Shown piece by piece: positions 34,855-42,052 of a stretch of DNA of 61,775 bases. The stretch is from Solirubrobacterales bacterium (GTDB lineage Bacteria > Actinomycetota > Thermoleophilia > Solirubrobacterales > Solirubrobacteraceae). The translations under genes and the position numbers were made by a program. The DNA lies in assembly GCA_027451345.1 (NCBI GenBank), contig DAIDJO010000027.1:1-61775 (forward strand). Reading direction: 5' to 3'. Numbering within the stretch: position 1 is the stretch's first letter; the number at the start of each line of letters is the position of its first letter. A model generated the notes under the pieces. That model ran no database searches. It saw only the letters and a list, made by a program, of their open reading frames with translations, and was not told the DNA's origin.

Positions 34855-34915
34855 CCGCGCATTCCGGGTCTCTCAACGCGCGCCGCGCGATGCACTAGCT
34901 GTGAGCGATGCAGGG
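34855..34915 (+). repeat. 61-bp cassette repeat, copy 14
   Basis: CCGCGCATTC at the start, TGTGAGCGATGCAGGG at the end; exactly 61 bases. It shares its left flank TGCGCGAGTT with copy 8. Confidence 0.75.
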
Positions 34916-34961
34916 CTTACGGCGTGAACATTCGGGTGGGGCAGCGGCTTTGGCGTTGCTC

Positions 34962-35993
34962 CTAGCAGCGGTTGAGTGGGAGGCTGCTGCCGCTGGACCA
35001 CGTGAACTGTTCGGCGTGGGCGTGCAGGACGCGTATTTGGTGGGTGCCGTTGGGGCGGGAGGCGTAGATGCTGCCGCCGTTTGCGAGCCACGCGATCCCG
35101 GTGTCGTTCGGAAGCCACACCGGGTTCGACGCGTCCGAGCTCCTGGGCGTGATGGCGTGTAGCTGTGAGCCGTCGGCGTTCATGACGTCGATCCATGACC
35201 GGCCGGAGGCGCGGGCGATGAACGCGATTTGCCTCCCGTCGCGGGACCAGCTCGGTTGCTCGTAGGAATCGCTGGTGCTGGCCCGGAGCATGATTGCTCG
35301 TGTGCCGCTGGTGTTCATCACCCAGATCTGGCCTCGGCCGTGCGCGTATCGCATGAACGCGATTTCGGTGTTTGTGGGTGACCACGCAGGTGAAGAGGCT
35401 TGACGCGTGGCCGCTGTCAGTCTGGTTAGCCCGGTTCCGTTGGCGTGTACCTTCCAGATGCCGTCACCGCCGTCGAAGACCAGCGACCTTCCGTTCGGCG
35501 CCCATGACGGCGTCGATGCGATCGAATGGGTGATGCGCCGGGTTGTGCACCCGTTGGCGCTGGTTAGGTAAAGAGCGTAGGCGCCGTCCGCGATGCCCCA
35601 GTACCCGCGGAACGCGACCGTTTGATCTGTCGGGGAGATCGCTGGATCCCACTGCGGCGAGGGCCCCTTCGGATCGAGCAGATGGCCGCGCTTGGCTCCC
35701 GGGCGGCGTATGCAGAGGGTCCCCCCCTCACAGCGGTACACGATGAAGCCGTGGGCTGCCCACGCCGGGATCCGAGATCCGTAGCCGGGAGCTGATGACG
35801 CCGAAGCCACTGATGCGGCTCGCCCGCCGCCACCGAGCAGCGCGAAGTCTCCGCCCGCGCCGGCCGTCAACGCGAGCAGAGCCATCAGTCCTCGCCGCCG
35901 CCATCGCCGGTGCTGAAGCTCACGTGCCTCCGGGATAAGCGCCTCAGCCGGGTCGGTTCTAGGGTCGTCCAGGTGTGGATCGAGGACGGTCAC
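34962..35993 (-). CDS. Membrane-anchored TolB-like beta-propeller protein
   Basis: The 343-residue protein has one N-terminal membrane span (LMALLALTAGAGGDFALL, about residues 36-53) and then a beta-propeller of repeated WD40/TolB-like blades, each with a W-S/P-x-D/N-G core: PSPQWDPAISPTDQTVAF, TPSWAPNGRSLVF, SPAWSPTNTEIAF, QPSWSRDGRQIAF and NPVWLPNDTGIAW. It faces the cell exterior. Last gene of a three-gene minus-strand unit with a GntR regulator. Confidence 0.8.
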   Translation of the reverse strand: MTVLDPHLDDPRTDPAEALIPEARELQHRRWRRRGLMALLALTAGAGGDFALLGGGGRAASVASASSAPGYGSRIPAWAAHGFIVYRCEGGTLCIRRPGAKRGHLLDPKGPSPQWDPAISPTDQTVAFRGYWGIADGAYALYLTSANGCTTRRITHSIASTPSWAPNGRSLVFDGGDGIWKVHANGTGLTRLTAATRQASSPAWSPTNTEIAFMRYAHGRGQIWVMNTSGTRAIMLRASTSDSYEQPSWSRDGRQIAFIARASGRSWIDVMNADGSQLHAITPRSSDASNPVWLPNDTGIAWLANGGSIYASRPNGTHQIRVLHAHAEQFTWSSGSSLPLNRC

Positions 35994-36004
35994 GATGCTT
36001 CTCC

Positions 36005-36361
36005 TCAGCCTGCCTGCCTCAGCATCTCGTCGAGCTCGTTGATGTCATAGCCATAGCTGCGAGCGAGCTCGACCAGCTCACGCGCCTTACCCAGTAGGAC
36101 GCTTCGGGCGGGGGCTGCCCCTGTGACGGTGGCGCCACGTCCACGGCGGAATTCGAGCAAGCCCTCTTCGCGGAGTGTGCGAAGCGCACGCAGCACGGTG
36201 TTGGTGTTCACGCCGAGCACCGTCGCGAGATCCTTGGCGGGCGGCAACCGGTCACCAGGACCGGCTTCCCCGTCGGCGATCGCTCGACGTATCGCCGAGG
36301 CGACCTGCTCATGCAGCGCGACCGAACTCGAGTGATCGATCGCGATCGGCCGGGCGCTCAT
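36005..36361 (-). CDS. GntR-family regulator (YtrA-like, short)
   Basis: The 118-residue protein has a GntR winged helix (LHEQVASAIRRAIADGEAG, DRLPPAKDLATVLGVNTNTV, LRALRTLREEGLLEFRRGRG) and only a short C-terminal helix, the YtrA subfamily layout. YtrA regulators usually control adjacent transport or envelope genes. Its start overlaps the upstream membrane-protein gene by 4 bases. Confidence 0.9.
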   Translation of the reverse strand: MSARPIAIDHSSSVALHEQVASAIRRAIADGEAGPGDRLPPAKDLATVLGVNTNTVLRALRTLREEGLLEFRRGRGATVTGAAPARSVLLGKARELVELARSYGYDINELDEMLRQAG

Positions 36362-36906
36362 CCCCAGCCCGCCTGAACCGGAACCCGCACCCGAGTCACG
36401 AACGTCTTGCCGTGACCGGTCCTGATCGTAAGCCTCACGACCGCAACGGGCGTACCGACTATGACGTCAGGCGTTCTCAGATACGCGTGAGGGACCAACC
36501 CAGCCGGCTTGGAGAAGCCGATGAACTCCCGCCGCCGGACATGGCCGACCATCACGATCCCGCTGCGGTCGCCCCGGCTGAGCGACGAGCCGGTCCCGAT
36601 GCTTGTCGCCGCTACAGACCGCGCCGGTCGTTTGAGCCAGACCGCCAACCCGATCCGGTAACACGAAGCCGAGCTCGGGTGGCACACCGCGACCCCCATG
36701 TACGGAGAGCGAGCCAGAATCGCTGACGGCCGCACGGTGATTGTTGTGACAGAGCCGCGACCGCCAACGCCTGTCCCGGTCCCGCCCGTTGCCCACCAAA
36801 TCAGTGCTGCCGCTGTCAGCGACATCAGCCCAGTCAGCAGCAGCCGGAAGCGGCGCCGGTGATGCTGCTCCCAAGCCTCCGCCATCAACGGAGCAACGTA
36901 ATGCAT
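36358..36906 (-). CDS. Single-span membrane protein of unknown function
   Basis: The 182-residue product from the ATG at 36906 has a membrane span at about residues 22-39 (LLLTGLMSLTAAALIWWA) and an extracytoplasmic beta-domain with one cysteine pair (VAVCHPSSASCYRIG). An internal ATG at 36885 is also possible. It is the first gene in the unit with the GntR regulator and the propeller protein, which suggests a small envelope-associated system. Family not recognised. Confidence 0.6.
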   Translation of the reverse strand: MHYVAPLMAEAWEQHHRRRFRLLLTGLMSLTAAALIWWATGGTGTGVGGRGSVTTITVRPSAILARSPYMGVAVCHPSSASCYRIGLAVWLKRPARSVAATSIGTGSSLSRGDRSGIVMVGHVRRREFIGFSKPAGLVPHAYLRTPDVIVGTPVAVVRLTIRTGHGKTFVTRVRVPVQAGWG

Positions 36907-37111
36907 AACGCCAATGTAACTAGCACTAACCCGGGCGTCAAGCCTACTTGCGCTCAGCGCCACACCCGCCCCGAACAAGTTTCCGGTCTCTGCCCATCCG
37001 TGTCCGTCGCGCGTACAGCCGGTACTCGTTCGCAGAGCGCGAGGCGGGAGCGAGCCCCGTTGCGTTGGTTCAGTTGTCACAAGATCGCGAGAGGCGGCAA
37101 CTTATGCGTGC

Positions 37112-37654
37112 ATGGCACAGCCCGAGGCGTTCACCACCTTGTACGAGCGCGACGCCGAGGCCGTGCTGTTGTTCTTCACGCGTCGCACGCTTGACGTCGA
37201 GGTCGCGCTCGACCTGACCGCGGAGACGTTCGCGCAGGCGTGGCGCGGGTGGCCTCGTGTGCGGCTCGACAGCGACGTGGAGGTCCGGGGCTGGTTGTTC
37301 ACGATTGCCCGACGGCAGCTTGGCCGCTACTGGCGCCACGGGCGAGTTGAGCGGCGTGCCGTGGAGCAGCTCGGCCTGTCGATCCCAGAGCTCGCCGAGG
37401 ATGACGTGGCGCAGATCGAGCGGGCAGCGGAGCTTGAGGAAACACGTTCGCTGCTCGGTGCCGAGCTGCGGAGGCTGAGCGACGAGCAGCGCCGTGCGAT
37501 CCACCTGCGGATCATCGAGGAGTTGCCATATCCGGAGGTCGCTCGGGTGTCGGGCACGACTGAGCCGACCGCTCGAGCGCGTGTCTCACGGGGGTTGCGG
37601 GCGCTGGCGGCGGCGCTTGAGCCGAGGCTCGCGAAAGAGAGGCACACGCCATGA
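37112..37654 (+). CDS. ECF-type RNA polymerase sigma factor
   Basis: The 180-residue protein has region 2 (FTTLYERDAEAVLLFFTRRT, LDLTAETFAQAWRGW, WLFTIARRQLGRYWRHGR) and region 4 (LSDEQRRAIHLRIIEELPYP, EVARVSGTTEPTARARVSRG). It overlaps the downstream membrane protein gene by 4 bases. This is the second sigma/partner pair in the island; the two sigma factors are only distantly alike. Confidence 0.92.
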   Translation: MAQPEAFTTLYERDAEAVLLFFTRRTLDVEVALDLTAETFAQAWRGWPRVRLDSDVEVRGWLFTIARRQLGRYWRHGRVERRAVEQLGLSIPELAEDDVAQIERAAELEETRSLLGAELRRLSDEQRRAIHLRIIEELPYPEVARVSGTTEPTARARVSRGLRALAAALEPRLAKERHTP

Positions 37655-38565
37655 ACCAGCGTTTGCAGGCCTTACAGGAACTTGGCGAGCAGTTCGAACA
37701 AATGAGCATCGTCGGTGTCATCGATGAGCGTGCCCCTGGCGCCCGTCGCCACTCGCTGCGGCGGCCGCGGATGCTCGCGAGCCTGCTGATCGCGCTGCTT
37801 GCGGTCTCCGGTGCCGCAGCCGCGATCACACTCACCGTGGCGTCCTCCCCGCCGGTCCGCCTGCCCAACGGCTCCGGGTTATGTCCGCAGTCCTACACCT
37901 ACGTCGCCAACACGAGCAAGAAGCTCGTCTATCCCCCGAACTACCCGGGGCTCCAACCCGGCAAGGCTCGCGTCACACGATGCTTTACATCCCTGGACGA
38001 CGCGCGCGCAGCCGGGTACAGGCTCGCGCCACCCCCGGCCGGGATCACCATGCTCGGGCCGATCTACATGGGGCCTGCCACCGCCCACGTGCGTCGGGTG
38101 TGTGAGGCTGCGCAACGCCACACCCACGCGGTGATCTACTGCCCGACTCGCCTTCCGACTCCATGGCTTGCCCCGGTGAACCCCGACTGCCCAAGCGCCG
38201 GATGCGCAGCCCCAGAGCTCAGCATCGCAGGCAGCTTCGCCGCACCGCCCTCATACATCGGATCAGGGCCCGGCGAAGGCGACATCTCACTGTGGTCGGC
38301 CACCCCGTATCAGCTGCGGCACGATCCCGTCCCCCTCGGCTGCGGCGGTGCCTTTGGGCCGCTCCATCACGCGCGACCGATCGGCCACACATCATTTCGC
38401 GGACACCCGGCCGGGTGGTACGAGTGCACGGGCACGGGACCGTTCGTGCTCGCGTGGCACATCGGCACCCAGTCATACGGCATCACCGCCAACGGCCCCA
38501 AAGGCTTCCGCAAACGCCTCGCGCGATACATCGCCGCACACCTCGTCGCGCTCTCACGGCGATGA
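37651..38565 (+). CDS. Membrane protein paired with an ECF sigma factor (anti-sigma-like)
   Basis: The 304-residue protein has a cytoplasmic N-terminus of about 45 residues (MNQRLQALQELGEQFEQMSI), one membrane span (MLASLLIALLAVSGAAAAIT, about 47-66) and a large outer domain with about eight cysteines, mostly in pairs. The N-terminus could hold the sigma factor in the manner of an anti-sigma protein, while the outer domain senses. Inferred from order and overlap, not from a known anti-sigma motif. Confidence 0.65.
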   Translation: MNQRLQALQELGEQFEQMSIVGVIDERAPGARRHSLRRPRMLASLLIALLAVSGAAAAITLTVASSPPVRLPNGSGLCPQSYTYVANTSKKLVYPPNYPGLQPGKARVTRCFTSLDDARAAGYRLAPPPAGITMLGPIYMGPATAHVRRVCEAAQRHTHAVIYCPTRLPTPWLAPVNPDCPSAGCAAPELSIAGSFAAPPSYIGSGPGEGDISLWSATPYQLRHDPVPLGCGGAFGPLHHARPIGHTSFRGHPAGWYECTGTGPFVLAWHIGTQSYGITANGPKGFRKRLARYIAAHLVALSRR

Positions 38566-38631
38566 TCCTATGTCCGCTGTCCGGCTCCGGCCATGCCGCC
38601 GAGGCGGCACCCTCACCGAGGCCCCTCCTGC

Positions 38632-38692
38632 CCGCGCAAGGCGGGTGCTTCGCTGCGGTGGCCGCCATTCACGCCGCGTGTGCGAAGTGGGT
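38632..38692 (+). repeat. 61-bp cassette repeat, copy 15
   Basis: CCGCGCAAGG at the start, GTGTGCGAAGTGGGT at the end; exactly 61 bases. Inner blocks diverge from consensus. Confidence 0.65.
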
Positions 38693-38761
38693 GTCGGGGA
38701 CCTGGTTGGCGGCGCGGGCTGGCAGCAGGTGCGGCTACCGTTCGCGGCACGGATCCCGCTT

Positions 38762-39349
38762 GTGAGTACGCCCTACACCACGCGACCTCTAGATCCCAGT
38801 ACCTGGGAAGCATTCGAGGAGCTCGTTGTGCGTAACAACGGTGTCTTTGGCGGCTGCTGGTGCATGGGCGGCTACCCCGAGGGCCTCTCGCGCACCGACC
38901 CGGAAGTCAACCGCGCGAACAAGCATCGTCGTGTCCACGAGGGCGGCGCCCACGCCGCCCTCGTCTTCGACGAGCACGGCCGCGCGCAAGGATGGTGCCA
39001 GTACGGCGACCCAGAGGAGCTGGCGCGGGTCAAGCACAGGCGTGCCTACGAAGCAGAGCCTCCAGAACACCCGGATTGGCGGATCCAGTGCTTCTATGTC
39101 GATCCGCGCCACCGCGGCCAGGGAATCGCACGCGCGGCGCTGGAGGGCGCGCTTGAGCAGATCGCCGAGCACGGCGGGGGGCTGGTCGAGGCAATCTCCG
39201 AAGTGACCACCGGGCGCCAGGCGCACGGCAGGTTCCTGTTCAGCGCCACCGTTGAGCTCTTTGAGCAGCACGGCTTCACTCGAGGACGCAAACTTGGCAA
39301 GCACGCCTACCTGGTCAGCAGGTTCATCGAGCCGCCAAGAACCGGCTGA
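38762..39349 (+). CDS. GNAT-family N-acetyltransferase
   Basis: The 195-residue protein starts at a GTG (STPYTTRPLDPSTWEAFEEL) and has FGGCWCMGGYPEG near the front, then the acetyl-CoA block CFYVDPRHRGQGIARAALEG (about residues 111-130) and VELFEQHGFTRGRKLGKHAY at the end. The CWCM segment is typical of a group of actinobacterial GNATs with unknown substrates. Sole gene of its unit, a repeat begins 42 bases after the stop. Confidence 0.85.
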   Translation: MSTPYTTRPLDPSTWEAFEELVVRNNGVFGGCWCMGGYPEGLSRTDPEVNRANKHRRVHEGGAHAALVFDEHGRAQGWCQYGDPEELARVKHRRAYEAEPPEHPDWRIQCFYVDPRHRGQGIARAALEGALEQIAEHGGGLVEAISEVTTGRQAHGRFLFSATVELFEQHGFTRGRKLGKHAYLVSRFIEPPRTG

Positions 39350-39391
39350 GCCAAGCTCGCAGCGGGATTGATCAGGCCGGGGTTCCGCCAC

Positions 39392-39452
39392 CCGCGCAAG
39401 GGGGGCCCGCGGCGGTGTGGGTCACATGCTCCCGCTACCGGAAGTGCAGGGC
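39392..39452 (+). repeat. 61-bp cassette repeat, copy 16 (divergent)
   Basis: CCGCGCAAGG at the start and AAGTGCAGGGC at the end; exactly 61 bases. The middle does not fit the inner stem. Called on ends, length and position. Confidence 0.55.
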
Positions 39453-39462
39453 GCTGGCTGGT

Positions 39463-40155
39463 CTACGCTCGGGGGTGTTGCTGGCGCACCCCGGCAGCGG
39501 CGCTGCCGTGATCGATCTCGCGCTCGGCAACAGCGAGGCCGGCCTGCCAACCGGGCGCGCGTCCTCCCTTCGGGGGATGGATCTCGGTCGTGTCGATTTC
39601 GCTTCGTGTGAGCAGCCACGAGATCAACGAGTTGGAGTTCCACATGTCTCCGACCCGCGAGTCGTCCCTACCCCAGACGAGGGTGGGGACCTTCGGCACG
39701 AGCCCGAGGATTCGTGCAGCGCACGCTGGGTCGCTGCTGAGACGGACCGGGCTCTCCACCGCCTGGTCCACGTCCGGGATGTGTCCGCCGCGCCAGCAGC
39801 GGATCTCATAGCGGAACAGTCGAAACCGGCCGGCGTGATGGTGACCGACGGGGCCTTCCGCGACCACTCCCCGTTCCTTGGTCCGCTCGTTCCAGACAGG
39901 CGCCATCTCGATGACATAGTCCACGGAGTCGATCTGGACTCCAAGCGCCGAGTGGTATAGGTCGCCCATCTCCCGGCGCTGCATCCTGGAGCAGAAGGCT
40001 TCAAATACCCGCCCGCTCATTCGCACGCAGTGCCCACCCGCGCCGAGCGGCAGCCAATACAGGTCAGCCGCAGCGTTTCGGCTCATCGTTACTGCGCGAG
40101 AGTCGAAGCTTCGCGCGCCGTCGTATTGGCTGATGCGCCTCAGCGTGTCGTTCAT
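39463..40155 (-). CDS. Conserved hypothetical protein (actinobacterial)
   Basis: The 230-residue protein has strongly patterned segments: FDSRAVTMSRNAAADLYWLP, LGAGGHCVRMSGRVFEAF, DLYHSALGVQIDSVDYVIEM, RLFRYEIRCWRGGHIPDV, DMWNSNSLISWLLTRS. They resemble an uncharacterised family widespread in actinobacteria. The ATG at 40155 is used because AAAGG lies 8 bases upstream. The His and Asn-rich motifs hint at an enzyme, but no fold is recognised. Confidence 0.7.
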   Translation of the reverse strand: MNDTLRRISQYDGARSFDSRAVTMSRNAAADLYWLPLGAGGHCVRMSGRVFEAFCSRMQRREMGDLYHSALGVQIDSVDYVIEMAPVWNERTKERGVVAEGPVGHHHAGRFRLFRYEIRCWRGGHIPDVDQAVESPVRLSSDPACAARILGLVPKVPTLVWGRDDSRVGDMWNSNSLISWLLTRSEIDTTEIHPPKGGRAPGWQAGLAVAEREIDHGSAAAGVRQQHPRA

Positions 40156-40494
40156 TGGCTGCACCTTTCTCTGTGTGGCGGTAACGCTGGTGTTCTTCCA
40201 AGGCATCTTTCTCCCTGGATCGCTCACCACCAGCGTGACGGGAGCATGAGCGATCGACATCAGTGGTCCGGTACTTTCGGCCGCAGATAGGTACTCGCGC
40301 GCGTCGCATCAGCTGCGCTTGCATCCCGCGTCGAGGAGGGTTCGCGCCGCGGCTGCCGGGATACGCGTCCGGACGCCGAAGCAAGAGCGCGTCTCGCGCA
40401 ACCGACCGGCGATAGTCACAGGGGCCTGTGCGCGGTATCTGTTCCGTCGGGTCCGGGTGCAGACGGTTCTTGGCCGGGCTGGTGTAATGCTCGT
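40156..40494. other. 339-base intergenic region between divergent units
   Basis: It holds the upstream region of the minus-strand conserved protein gene, cassette repeat 17 and, before the lysE-type gene, a -10-like TAATGCT 5 bases ahead of the GTG start. I see no gene in it. Confidence 0.5.
40326..40386 (+). repeat. 61-bp cassette repeat, copy 17 (weak)
   Basis: CCGCGTCGAG at the start and CCGAAGCAAGA at the end; 61 bases. Ends resemble copies 7 and 8; the weakest full-length copy. Confidence 0.4.
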
Positions 40495-41118
40495 GTGCAC
40501 AGCCTTGTGATCGGGATCGGTTTGGGAGCTGGAGTGGGCGCCCAGATCGGGCCGATGTCGCTGTTCTTGATCAGAAGCACGTTGCGGAATGGGTGGTCGG
40601 TCGGCTTGGCCATCGGGGCCGGGATAGCGCTGATCGACGGTCTGTACGCATCGGCAGGCGCAGCCGGGGTCGCACCGCTGCTTAGCATCGCCCCGCTGCG
40701 CCTCGTGCTCGGCGCGATTGGTGCGCTCGTACTCGTCTGGCTGGGTGCACGAACGCTTTGGAGTGCGTGGCGGATCCGGGCTGGTGGTGAGACGACAGCC
40801 GAGGCCGCGACCGCCCGACGAGCCTTTCTCACGGCACTCGGAGCCACGGCGTCAAACCCGATGACGATCGTGTCGTGGGCGGCGATCTTTGCTGCCGCGA
40901 GCACCGCCGGGGCGGCACGCACAACCCCGGCAGCAGTTCTTCTGGTCTGCGGGGTGATGGCCGGTAGCGGTGCGGCAGTCTCGCTGATAGCGACGATCAC
41001 CGCGGTCTCTCGACGGGCGCTCGGCCGCCGAGCGATGCGCTTGGCTGATGTGATCGCCGGTATCGCTTTGCTCGGGTTCGGCGGCGCGCTGGGCATAGCC
41101 ACCGCCCACGACCGTTGA
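40495..41118 (+). CDS. LysE/RhtB-family amino-acid exporter
   Basis: The 207-residue protein has six hydrophobic segments and the family signature near the N-terminus, GLGAGVGAQIGPMSLFLIRS (the G-x-x-x-GP motif), followed by GWSVGLAIGAGIALIDGLYA, ATASNPMTIVSWAAIFAA at mid-length and GFGGALGIATA at the end. LysE proteins export basic amino acids or homoserine lactones. GTG start with a -10-like box directly upstream; it is alone in its unit. Confidence 0.9.
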   Translation: MHSLVIGIGLGAGVGAQIGPMSLFLIRSTLRNGWSVGLAIGAGIALIDGLYASAGAAGVAPLLSIAPLRLVLGAIGALVLVWLGARTLWSAWRIRAGGETTAEAATARRAFLTALGATASNPMTIVSWAAIFAAASTAGAARTTPAAVLLVCGVMAGSGAAVSLIATITAVSRRALGRRAMRLADVIAGIALLGFGGALGIATAHDR

Positions 41119-41211
41119 CCGCCCACCACCGAGGCGGCCCCGACGGCCCCTCGAGCTACCCGCCCCAGGGGCCCAGTCGGGAACGAGTCCCGGAACCCAC
41201 CAGCCCGGGAT

Positions 41212-41272
41212 CCGCGCAAAGGGCGCATCTTGAGGCGCGGCCGGAGATGCCATAGCGGTGAGCGATGCGGGT
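41212..41272 (+). repeat. 61-bp cassette repeat, copy 18
   Basis: CCGCGCAAAG, inner pair GCATCT/AGATGC, end GCGGTGAGCGATGCGGGT; exactly 61 bases. Nearly identical to copy 6. The interval from here to 41473 contains no convincing gene. Confidence 0.85.
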
Positions 41273-41473
41273 GATAGTCCGTGAAAGTTCGTCGACCGCC
41301 TTGGGCTGGTCCACCCAGCGAGAGCTCGAAGTCGAGGTCTTTGACTAGATCGCGGTCGGGGCTGTTTTCTCCATGCCGACGACGGTGGTGGGGATCGAGC
41401 CGGCGGGGACTATCGCTGGCGACTTGTTGTTGGCCTGCCCGCAGATCCGCGGGCTCTCGTCTGACTGGTGGCG

Positions 41474-42052
41474 TCAGGCTTGGATCAGCGTCGCCAACTC
41501 TGTGGCGTTGACGACCTCACCCTGGCGTGGGTAGATCTTGGTCATCAGGAACTCGTGCACCTCGGCGTCAGGGTCGGCGCACAGGTCGGCGGCGACAATC
41601 ACGCGGTAGTCACGGTCGGCCGCCTCGCGGATCGTGGTGAGGGTCACGCCGGAGGTGGAGATCCCGGCCAGCATGAGCGTGTCGATACCCTTGGCCTGCA
41701 GTTGCTGGTGCAGGTCGGTGGTGCTGAACGCCCCGACCCGCGTTTTGCGGACGACGATGTCGCCGGCCTGAGGCGCGAGCGCGTCGACCACCTGGGTTGC
41801 GGGCGCGTCGGCGTGGAACATCTTCAGCTGCTCGGGGTCGAGCCGCCGACCCATTGCGCCGCCAGGGGTCTCGCCATCGGCGAACCCGACGCGAACGTAG
41901 CCGATCGTTGCGCCGGCCTGCCGGAACCGCGCGAGCGTCTCGGCGGTGCGGGCGACGAGCGCGTCGGCGTCGGCGATCATCCCGGTGATCCCGTTCTGGT
42001 AGTCCATCACCAGCAGGGCGGTCCTGTTCGGGTCCAGCTTCGCGGTGGTCAT
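41474..42052 (-). CDS. Isochorismatase-family cysteine hydrolase
   Basis: The 192-residue protein has the isochorismatase fold with the catalytic triad in place: Asp in ALLVMDYQNGI (about residue 17), Lys in VVRKTRVGAFSTTDL (about 101) and a nucleophile region LMLAGISTSGVTLTTIREA, where many members have Cys and this one has Ser-Gly. The missing cysteine suggests altered or lost hydrolase activity. Its start overlaps the MFS gene stop by 4 bases (ATGA). Confidence 0.85.
   Translation of the reverse strand: MTTAKLDPNRTALLVMDYQNGITGMIADADALVARTAETLARFRQAGATIGYVRVGFADGETPGGAMGRRLDPEQLKMFHADAPATQVVDALAPQAGDIVVRKTRVGAFSTTDLHQQLQAKGIDTLMLAGISTSGVTLTTIREAADRDYRVIVAADLCADPDAEVHEFLMTKIYPRQGEVVNATELATLIQA

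Noticed and set aside
37007..37067. A further cassette repeat between the divergent units at 36906 and 37112
   Set aside because: The position and 61-base length would fit, but the ends (TCGCGCG and GCGTTG) match too poorly to call.
21448..41272. The repeats as canonical integron attC sites
   Set aside because: The GTT of the R' box is not conserved (GGGT, GGGA and GGGC ends occur), RYYYAAC boxes appear only by chance before a few copies, and no IntI is seen. I keep 'integron-like' as a hypothesis only.
21448..41272. The repeats as a CRISPR array
   Set aside because: Spacing is from about 400 to 3,700 bases with whole genes in between, the copies diverge, and there are no cas genes.
41373..41530. 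Short plus-strand frame starting MPTTVVGIEPAG
   Set aside because: It overlaps the 3' end of the isochorismatase gene and has no ribosome-binding site or known motif.
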